From: Flaccisagitta enflata
Lineage: Eukaryota > Chaetognatha > Sagittoidea > Aphragmophora
Assembly (NCBI GenBank): GCA_965153355.1
Contig: OZ231127.1
Location: forward strand, 95,976,001-96,040,000
Direction of reading: 5' to 3'
DNA: 64,000 bases
Shown here: positions 56,308 to 64,000 of the stretch, one piece after another
Position numbering within the stretch: the first letter of the stretch is position 1
Layout of the letters: every line of letters begins with the position of its first letter
Program-made: the position numbers and the translations under genes
Notes under the pieces: model-generated
What the model was told of the DNA's origin: nothing
Databases searched by the model: none
The model's input: only the letters and a program-made list of their open reading frames with translations

Positions 56308-56560
56308 TGGATGGTCAGCGGCACCCGTGCCCTGCCTACGTAAGTTCTGGTAGAAGTTAAGGGCGGAGCAGGGCAGCGGCCCCAAAGGGATCGATGACCT
56401 ATGCTTTCACACATATGGGGGATTTTCTCCTTCATATCCTCCGTCCATCCCCCTACCCCTTCTTACTCAGATCCTAGCCTCAAGGCGCAAATCCCATCCT
56501 TGAGGCCCAAATCCCATCCTTGAGGCCCAAATCCCAGTCTTCGGGTTTCAAGGCTGGCAT
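56308..56560 (+). mobile_element. F2 element, 3' truncated
   Basis: GGTCAGCGGCACCCGTGCCC (inverted tail), GCAGGGCAGCGGCCCCAAAG, ATGACCTATGCTTTCACACA and AGGCCCAAATCCCATCCTTG tandem units. The left half matches the F2 copy inside the 19.2-kb composite. Confidence 0.7.
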
Positions 56561-56639
56561 CAACCTCCAACCATCCCTCCATGAAACTGTCCGTCCATCT
56601 CAAAACCTGCCCCTAAACCTCAAAGTCTGTCCACCCATT

Positions 56640-56875
56640 CGTGTCTTTAAAACCCCACTCGATCACTCGCTATGCTCGTCTACTCGCACCGCTTACTCAC
56701 ATTGCAGCGCTCCACTCGATCGCTCACATTGTTTATTTGCTCGCTCGCTCGCTCAATTCCCTCACTTCCTCGTGGGTCAATTGAAATTCCTAAATATGTG
56801 TGTTCACGCTGGTGACGTGATCAACGGGAAAATCCAGATTGACGTCATCACTAGAAACACGCCTCAAACGTTTCA
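56640..56875 (-). mobile_element. F4 element, minus orientation
   Basis: A CTCGCTCGCTCGCTCAATTC core, CCCTCACTTCCTCGTGGGTC, ATATGTGTGTTCACGCTG and CATCACTAGAAACACGCC: the inverse order of the 23.7-kb copy. Confidence 0.65.
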
Positions 56876-57406
56876 AACGCGTACAAAATATGGGAGGAAA
56901 AAATTGAAATCTTCTTATGAAGAAAAGAAGAAAAAATATTCGTACTTTTTAAAAAAACGAATCTTCTTTTTGAAAAAGACAATAAAAGAAAAATCGTCTT
57001 TTTGCTGTTAACATAGCCACAGTCGGGTAAGTATGAGGTCATCTAGAATCTACGATGCAGGGAGTCCTCTTTGATTACTAATGAAAGTTGTACGCGTACT
57101 AACCAGTCAGTGAGGGTTCACAAGACCGTCTTTCATTTGTTTCAGTTTTGGTAAAGTGAGGGAAATTGTTCCACTTGTCATGCAGAGGTTCACCACATTA
57201 ATGTCACGACAATCCACGGATGGGCAGATGGATATGCTGCTATGCTGTAAGTGAGAGCAGCGTTCCGCATGTGCATCCATGTAGTGCGCAGTCCGGCAGG
57301 CGTTGATATCACGAACAATCCTTTTCTTTTTCCCGTCAGCTGTGTTCTTTTTTTTTCCCAGATTGCGATGGTCAATAGAACTTCGTGCACTGGACACCCA
57401 TCTGGA

Positions 57407-57613
<207 letters not shown>

Positions 57614-57784
57614 GGAGATGCACCAACTCCAACTTAAAAAGTGCTTGGAATAAATGATAGATAGACAACATTACTATCAAACCATATATTATAGAGGTGG
57701 GGTCGGCTGCTCAGTTCTGAAATGATCAGCACTCCCCAAAGTTGATGTATGTGCAAGACAGCCTCTAACTCTCCATCTTTCTTT

Positions 57785-57865
57785 AGTTGCGTGCAACACA
57801 ACTCTAAAACTCTCTTTGTCCGTCCGTCGCGTCGGTCGGTTGGTCCGTCTGTCACAAATTTTGAT
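57785..57865 (+). mobile_element. F1 fragment (5' part)
   Basis: AGTTGCGTGCAACACAACTC, then GTCCGTCCGTCGCGTCGGTC and GGTTGGTCCGTCTGTC. The 3' part is absent. Confidence 0.6.
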
Positions 57866-58160
57866 ATTTGAGCTTCTGTAAATCTGGTGTGGTTGTTTTC
57901 ATTGTTGCTGTGTGAAATGGCGTTGCAGTCCGACGGTAGCGTCAGAGAGTGTTGGCGCTGGTGGCGCAAAAGTCATACAGTAGCGTCATACAGAAGAATG
58001 ATGGTGTTGCAATCCCACGGGAGCATCCGGTAGACGTCACGCCGAAGTCTATGAGCGGGAGATGACGGGGCTGAAGCTTTTTCTTTGCGGCATCGAAGTT
58101 GGATGGTGCCGCAGAGGAAGGCTCGAGTAGCTGCTAAGGTAAATGCCGCAATGAAACCGG
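57866..58160. other. Non-coding DNA with short GCGTCA repeats
   Basis: GGTAGCGTCAGAGAGTG, CAGTAGCGTCATACAG and GGTGTTGCAATCCCACGG variants repeat loosely. No gene recognised. Confidence 0.4.
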
Positions 58161-58164
58161 ATGC

Positions 58165-58215
58165 GACTGTAACGGCGATGACGACGACGATGACGACGAC
58201 GATGATGACGATGAC

Positions 58216-58249
<34 letters not shown>

Positions 58250-58256
58250 CCGACGT
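58165..58256. repeat. (GATGAC)n microsatellite
   Basis: GATGACGACGATGACGATGA-type repeats, about 90 bp. Confidence 0.9.
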
Positions 58257-58347
58257 TGACTGTCTGAAAGGAGACGGGAGAAAGGGGAATTTAAGAGATA
58301 ATTGTGCCGACGACATCTGTTGGCAGCTAAGGGAAACAAAAAAGAAA

Positions 58348-58500
<153 letters not shown>

Positions 58501-58679
58501 ACAGAGACAGAGAAAGAGACAGATAGACGGAGAGACAGAGACAGAAACAGAGAGAGTAAAACAAAAGCGCAAAGATGATTTCCCAAAGTGGATCGACCTG
58601 GTTGCAGCCTCCCTCTTTTGGAAGTCAATGCACTCATCAAACGAGACAAAACACAGACATGGAGTAGTGAAACGGTTTC

Positions 58680-59350
58680 AAGAAGAAGAAGAAGAAGAAA
58701 AAGAAGAAGAAGAAGAAGAAGAAGAAGAAGAAGAAGAAGAAGAAGAAGAAGAAGAAGAAGAAGAAGAAGAAGAAGAAGAAGAAGAAGAAGAAGAAGAAGA
58801 AGAAAAAGAAGAAAAAGATGGAGAAGAAGAAGAAGAAGAAGAAGAAGAAGAAGAAGAAGAAGAAGAAGAAGAAGAAGAAGGAGAAGGAGAAGAAGGAGAA
58901 GAAGAAGAAGAAGAAGAAGAAGAAGAAGAAGAAGAAGAAGAAGAAGAAGAAGAAGAAGAAGAAGAAGAAGAAGAAGAAGAAGAAGAAGAAGAAGAAGAAG
59001 AAGAAGAAGAAGAAGAAGAAGAAGAAGAAGAAGACGAAAAAGAAAAAAGAAAAAGAAAAAGAAGAAGAAGAAGAAGAAGAAGAAGAAGAAGAAGAAGAAG
59101 AAGAAGAAGAAGAAGAAGAAGAAGAAGAAGAAGAAGAAAAAGAAAAAGAAAAAGAAGAAGAAGAAGAAGAAGAAGAAGAAGAAGAAGAAGAAGAAGAAGA
59201 AGAAGAAGAAGAAGAAGAAGAAGAAGAAGAAGAAAAAGAAGACGAAGAAGGAGAAAAAGAAGAAGAAGAAGAAGAAGAAGAAGAAGAAGAAGAAGAAGAA
59301 GAAGAAGAAGAAGAAGAAGAAGAAGAAGAAGAAGAAGAAGAAGAAGAAGG

Positions 59351-59441
<91 letters not shown>

Positions 59442-59442
59442 C
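58680..59442. repeat. Compound (GAA)n-(CAA)n microsatellite, ~760 bp
   Basis: About 670 bp of GAA with sparse interruptions (AAAGATGGAG near 58814, GGAGAAGGAG near 58879, GACGAAAAAG near 59033, AAAAAGAAAAAG near 59140, GACGAAGAAGGAG near 59240), then directly about 90 bp of CAA. Every frame in this stretch is a repeat artefact. Confidence 0.97.
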
Positions 59443-59457
59443 GACTTTTATCTGTCG

Positions 59458-60636
59458 TTACTGACCGTATTTGCAACATTGTTGAGAATGTTGAGGACCG
59501 TATCGATGGAAGGTGGACTCCCGCACGGCAGCGGTGAAGACCGTGGCAAACCTTCGAATGACAGCGGCGAGCATGACCAAGATGTTGACGATATTATTGT
59601 CAAAAACTAGGCCGTCCAAAATGGTGTCGAAATCGAGAGTAGCATCGTCAAATGAGAGAATGACATTTTTGATGGTTTTGATGATGATATCATAGTCGGG
59701 GATAGCATCGTCGAGAATGAAAGCATAGTCGGAAATGACAGAATCAACACTGATGTCGATATCAGGGATGAAATTGTGAATGATTTTGGCATAGTCGTCA
59801 GGGATGACATTGGCATAGTCTGAGATGATATTGGCATATTCAGGGATGATATTGGCATAGTCAGCGATGACATTGGCATAGTCTGAGATGATATTGGTAT
59901 AGTCAGCGATGATATAGGCATATTCAGGGATGATATTGGCATAGTCTGAGATGACATTGGCATAGTCTGAGATGATATTGGCATAGTCTGAGATGATATT
60001 GGTATAGTCAGCGATGATATAGGCATATTCAGGGATGATATTGGCATAGTCTGAGATGAAATTGGCATAGTCTGAGATGATAATGGCATAGTCTGAGATG
60101 AAATTGGCATATTCAGGGATGATATCGGCATAGTCTGAGATGATATTGGCATAGTCAGGGGTGACATTGGCATAGTCTGAGATGATGTCTTCGAAGATGA
60201 TGGCAAAGTCGGGAAAGAAGATGACAAGAGCGTGATTGACAATGGCTTGAAAGCTCCGATCGATGACTGATTGGACTGTATTAATGACGATATATTGAAG
60301 AATGTCTCTGATGAATCTTTGGATCATGTCGGTAACCGTCATCGAAAATTTAATGTTAAAGATAATGTTGATCCAAAAGGACAAAAATCGGGGATCGAGG
60401 ATCATTGTGACCCAAATAGCTGTCAAGTTGAGGATCATCATGACCCAAATAGCTGTCAAGTTGAGGATCATCGTGACCCAAATAGCTGTCACATTCAGGA
60501 TCATCGTGACCCAAATAGCTGTCAAGTTGAGGATCATCGTGACCCAAATAGCTGTCAAGTTGAGGATCATCATGACCCAAATAGATGTCAAGTTGAAGAT
60601 CATCATGACCCAAATAGATGTCAAATTGAGGATCAT
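59458..60636 (-). CDS. Candidate 392-codon ORF across two tandem arrays (unsupported)
   Basis: An uninterrupted minus-strand frame starts MILNLTSIWVM and passes through an 11-residue repeat (LNLTAIWVTMI), a unique segment of about 70 residues and a 7-residue repeat (SDYANII / PEYANII). It ends in a hydrophilic tail. Openness over both arrays and the unique segment is notable, but a repeat without stops is open by construction. No homologue, start context or splice signal supports it. On the + strand 60271-60654 is also open (DHHDPNSCQVE repeats). Confidence 0.25.
   Translation of the reverse strand: MILNLTSIWVMMIFNLTSIWVMMILNLTAIWVTMILNLTAIWVTMILNVTAIWVTMILNLTAIWVMMILNLTAIWVTMILDPRFLSFWINIIFNIKFSMTVTDMIQRFIRDILQYIVINTVQSVIDRSFQAIVNHALVIFFPDFAIIFEDIISDYANVTPDYANIISDYADIIPEYANFISDYAIIISDYANFISDYANIIPEYAYIIADYTNIISDYANIISDYANVISDYANIIPEYAYIIADYTNIISDYANVIADYANIIPEYANIISDYANVIPDDYAKIIHNFIPDIDISVDSVISDYAFILDDAIPDYDIIIKTIKNVILSFDDATLDFDTILDGLVFDNNIVNILVMLAAVIRRFATVFTAAVRESTFHRYGPQHSQQCCKYGQ
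59690..60195. repeat. 21-bp tandem array with a 105-bp higher-order period
   Basis: Units of the type GATGATATTGGCATAGTCTG+A, about 23 copies, with variants CATATTCAGG and GTATAGTCAGC. The block starting GTCTGAGATGATATTGGTAT at 59881 is repeated 105 bp later at 59986, i.e. five units. Confidence 0.9.
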
Positions 60637-60655
60637 AATGATTCAAATAGATGAG
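60395..60655. repeat. 33-bp tandem array
   Basis: About eight units of GACCCAAATAGCTGTCAAGT followed by TGAGGATCATCAT, with G/C and A/G variants. Confidence 0.93.
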
Positions 60656-60659
60656 ATGT

Positions 60660-61180
60660 TAAGGGTCATCATCAATTATCGATGAGCCTCATTTTCTTTA
60701 AATGACGTTGAAAGTCATGAAGATGGTTGGGTTCAAAGTTGGGAGATAATGGTTAATGGATAATTCCAACAAATGAAGAGGCGAAACAGGTCGTAGTATT
60801 GACGGTAAAATCCAAATGAATGAAATGATATCTTAGGTCCAGCTGATCCTTGCAAATGAAATGATATTGCGTTGAAGATGAACATTGTTCGAACAGGAGT
60901 GAATTTGGTCAAGGTGTGAACTGCCAACCCATACAACAATGAAGTGCGAGTGATGATAAATCCAAGATCAGCAAGAACCAAACGAAGTCGAAGACGTGGA
61001 GGTAAAATCTTTACACACGATAGATTGAAATCAACGACGACGGTGGCGTTGTTTTGAAGGATTCTTTTTTTTATTTTGCTGTAAAGCTTTATAACGTATC
61101 AAATGATATAAACGTCCGCTGTCAGCTTTACTTCCGTCGTTAATAACTGAAGAAAAATCAGACAAAAAAGCGTTTTTTTT
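60660..61180. other. Non-coding DNA
   Basis: No supported gene. An 82-codon minus frame (60733-60981) has no recognised similarity. Confidence 0.4.
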
Positions 61181-61392
61181 AGTCGCGTGCTACGCGACTC
61201 TACAACCCGCTATGTCGGTCCGACGGTTGGTCGGTTGGTCAGTCGGTCGGTCGGTTGGTCCCCTTTTTACTTTTTCGGCGTTTTTGAGCTTTTTGAGCAT
61301 ACGGCTCCTGCCCAGGTGCCCTGGTGACCCTCTCCAGCACTGCTCCTGCCCATCCCCACGCGACTAGGGTAGCCGTGTATCCGGCCTTGTTT
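61181..61392 (+). mobile_element. F1 element, long subfamily
   Basis: AGTCGCGTGCTACGCGACTC, GGTCGGTTGGTCAGTCGGTC, a CGTTTTTGAGCTTTTTGAGC segment, CCCACGCGACTAGGGTAGCC and GTGTATCCGGCCTTGTTTT. The inverse copy is at 33070-33285. Confidence 0.9.
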
Positions 61393-61436
61393 TCTCTGCG
61401 CTCAACCTTGTCAATGTCGACTTACATAATCCGCTG

Positions 61437-61605
61437 TGACGATATGCCGCTCGGTTGTCTGTTGATATGCCACTTTGATGATAAGCCTCATTGTTGATAC
61501 GCCACTCTGATGATAAGCCTCATTGATGTTATGCCGCTTTCTTGATAAGCCTCATTGTTGTTACGCCGCTATGTAGACTCGCCGTTTTGATAATATGCCA
61601 TTATA
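61437..61605 (+). repeat. ~30-36-bp tandem repeat
   Basis: GATATGCCACTTTGATGATA and AGCCTCATTGTTGATACGCC-type units, about five copies. Confidence 0.75.
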
Positions 61606-61912
61606 TGGATTTACCACAAACTTTGAGGCCACTGGAATATTTCTCCTAATAGTTTGATGGAAAAAGTAGATTGTTTTATTATTCTATTTCTTTTCTAGCT
61701 TCTCATTTTTGAAATGACTATCGCCATCAGTTTTGTTTTGTTTTATTTTCTTGTAGTTATGATGGATTCAACAGTCGTACATGAAGATTGTCTTCCTGCG
61801 TTCTGAAAAGTGATTTCTGCTTTTTAGATTCCAACGCAGGCGACTACTTCATGCAAATCATGTAAATGACCTGCGTGAAGAAAAAAAATATTGTGTAAGG
61901 CAGGTGAAACAT

Positions 61913-62056
<144 letters not shown>

Positions 62057-62450
62057 AGACTGACAGACAGTAAGACGCACAGACAAAGAGACGTACAAAG
62101 ACACACGAAATGAAAAGGATAAAAACAAAAATAGGCAGCCACATAAAAACACACAAGCAGGTAAGGAAATACAGATACGGGGAAGGACAATGTTATAACA
62201 AAAAGAGAAAAAGTTTTGCATGCAAAAGTGACAGGGCTGCAGATGTCTAATAAATGCGACCTCTTGATACAAAAGATCTGATATAATCTAATGAGAGGTG
62301 AATGAATCAAAAGATCTCTCAAAATCGCACCAAGAAAAACTTTTTTTTTCGCCAATAACGACATACCCACAGCCAAACGGACAATTTCACGGACGTACCT
62401 ACGCGTATACGAGCGCTCTCTCTTATTGGCACCCTGCCATGCAGGTTTTA

Positions 62451-62857
62451 TGTCGTGTGCACGTGACTCTATAACCCGTTGTCTGTCGGACGGTCCGTCT
62501 GTCGGTCGATCTGTCCTTAACACTCAGCCTTGTTGATGTTAAATGGCAGTTTTGGGATTATTGCTCCTGCCCAAATGCATGGTTTCCTTTTTTTAGTCGC
62601 GTGCACGCGACTCTATGACCCGTCCGTCTGTCGGTCCGTCCGTCGGTCCGTCCGTCCCTCCGTCCCTCCGTCCCTCCGTCCGTCCGTCCGTCTTGCTTAG
62701 CTTTTTCTCGTCGTTTTACATCATTTTAAGTAGTCTTTTGATCTTTTGGTCTTATGGTCTTAACAACCGCACGCGACTGTAAGGTGTTGGCCTTGTTTTA
62801 ATCTCTGCCCTTACCCACCGGCACGCGACTTGGGTAGCCGTGTATCCAGCCTTTTTT
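62451..62857 (+). mobile_element. F1 nested in F1
   Basis: The outer copy begins TGTCGTGTGCACGTGACTCT and reaches ATTGCTCCTGCCCAAATGCA. It is broken by an inner copy (62595-62799), then resumes CACCGGCACGCGACTTGGGT and ends GTGTATCCAGCCTTTTTTT. The inner copy starts AGTCGCGTGCACGCGACTCT, has a (GTCCGTCG/GTCCCTCC)n core and ends AAGGTGTTGGCCTTGTTTT. Confidence 0.8.
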
Positions 62858-63509
62858 TCTGTTGGCGCTGCGCTTGGTTTTACCAGATGATTCTGTTACG
62901 CCGCCTTCTCTTCTCATTCCGTCTCAGAGAGGCTCTCATTACGCAGAATGAGATTTCTGACAATTCAGCTTCTGCTTAAACGACCAAAAGGGAAAAAATG
63001 GGAAAATCTCTTCTTTCTTCATTTTTATCATTATTATTATTATTATTATTTTGTTTCATTCTTCTTAGACTTTCAAAGTAATTCTAGGAGGCGTTGTATT
63101 GGTCCTTTCGTCTCTCATTCCAATCAAATATTCCCATATTTTAGTAGCGGATTCGAATCGTAATGTTGGTGTGTCAGTCCGTTTGGCGGTTCGCCCGGCA
63201 GTCTGTCCATTTACAATCCTTTTATTCGGAGACGCAACTTTAAGCCATTGCATCGCCGCCTCCTCTTTCATTTCTTTTTCAGAATCTCTTTCTCGCTATT
63301 ACGTGAATGTTGTTGTTTTCTATTGGAGAAAGCGAAAAAAAAAGGGGGGGAGGGAAAGAGGTAATAATAAAGGAGGAGGAAGAAGAACAGGAGAAGGGGA
63401 GGAGGAAGAGGAGGAGAAGGAAAAGAAGGAGCCAGAGGAATGAAAAAGCGGAATGGCAGGAATTCCTGTTTTCTCGTTATTCAACGAGAATCACCGGTAA
63501 GAATTATAA
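62858..63509. other. Non-coding DNA with purine-rich tract
   Basis: (ATT)n at 63029-63050 and a GGAGGAAGAGGAGGAGAAGG tract at 63335-63440. A 114-codon + frame (63099-63443) ends in this tract and is not supported as a gene. Confidence 0.5.
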
Positions 63510-64000
63510 TCAACACCTTCACCACCTCTACCACCACCCTCGCCACCTTTACCACCTTCACCACCACCACCACCACCACCACCACCACCACCACCACCAC
63601 CACCACCACCACCACCGACAACACCACCACCACCACCACCACCACCACCACCACCACCACCACCACCACTCTCCACCACCATCACCACCACCACCACCAG
63701 CACATTTACCATCCTTACCACCACCACCACACACCACAACCACCACCACCACCACCACCACCACCACCACCACCACCACCACCACCACCACCACCACCAC
63801 CACCACCACCACCACCACCACCACCACCACCACCACCACCATCACCACCACCACCACCACCACCACCACCACCACCACCACCACCACCACCACCACCACC
63901 ACCACCACCACCACCACCACCACCACCACCACCACCACCACCACCACCACCACCACTACCACCACCACCACCACCACCACCACCACCACCACCACCACCA
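63510..64000. repeat. (ACC)n microsatellite running off the window end
   Basis: CAC/ACC array with interruptions to about 63740, then nearly pure to the last base. Its full length cannot be seen. Confidence 0.97.

Overview
The window is nuclear DNA of a multicellular animal. The evidence is: spliced genes with GT/AG introns and conserved intron phases; an Integrator subunit 9 (INTS9) start; a BEL/Pao-type LTR retrotransposon gag (known only from metazoans); hAT-like, TA-flanked and Helentron-like non-autonomous elements; and very abundant, long microsatellites. The species cannot be read from the sequence. A marine invertebrate would fit, but that is a guess. Most open frames on both strands are translations of simple repeats; few are real genes.

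Layout. At 4.4-6.0 kb (+) lie the first two coding exons of INTS9; no later INTS9 exon was recognised in the window. From 8.4 to 38.9 kb the minus strand carries a family of modular, apparently secreted, cysteine- and tryptophan-rich proteins. The best gene (A) runs from a signal-peptide exon at 38.87 kb to a VMO-I-like terminal exon ending at 30.06 kb: eight exons whose phases all match, giving a 651-residue product if all are joined. A tandem paralogue (B) spans 27.99-25.77 kb with the same exon lengths and phases, but it has an in-frame stop in exon 4. Three further exons of the same six-cysteine module lie at 12.0, 9.3 and 8.6 kb, and a cysteine-rich terminal exon lies at 29.3-29.6 kb. Every six-cysteine module exon is flanked by phase-1 introns, the classic signature of exon shuffling.

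Mobile DNA. A very young LTR element (12250-17800, minus strand, 5-bp target duplication ACATC, LTRs nearly identical) carries a gag ORF and a short overlapping second ORF but no recognisable reverse transcriptase or integrase. It is inserted inside an older inverted-repeat element. More than twenty copies of one element (called F1 here) have coupled subterminal inverted repeats, a tetranucleotide microsatellite core and a 3' hairpin, as in Helentron-associated elements. F1 copies are nested in each other and in other families. Other families are a long-inverted-repeat element with the GCAGCGGCCCCAAAGG motif (F2), a 170-180-bp TA-flanked MITE (F3), an 894-bp hAT-like MITE with 8-bp target duplications, and several large imperfect palindromes.

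From 39 to 64 kb no convincing gene was found. This part holds AT-rich DNA, a 4-kb tandem array of a ~160-bp unit (48.6-52.7 kb) in which GTGAGTGAGGACA recurs three times per unit, long (CA), (GA), (TTG), (GAA) and (ACC) arrays, and a pair of 21-bp and 33-bp tandem arrays (59.6-60.66 kb) that remain open as a 392-codon frame on the minus strand.
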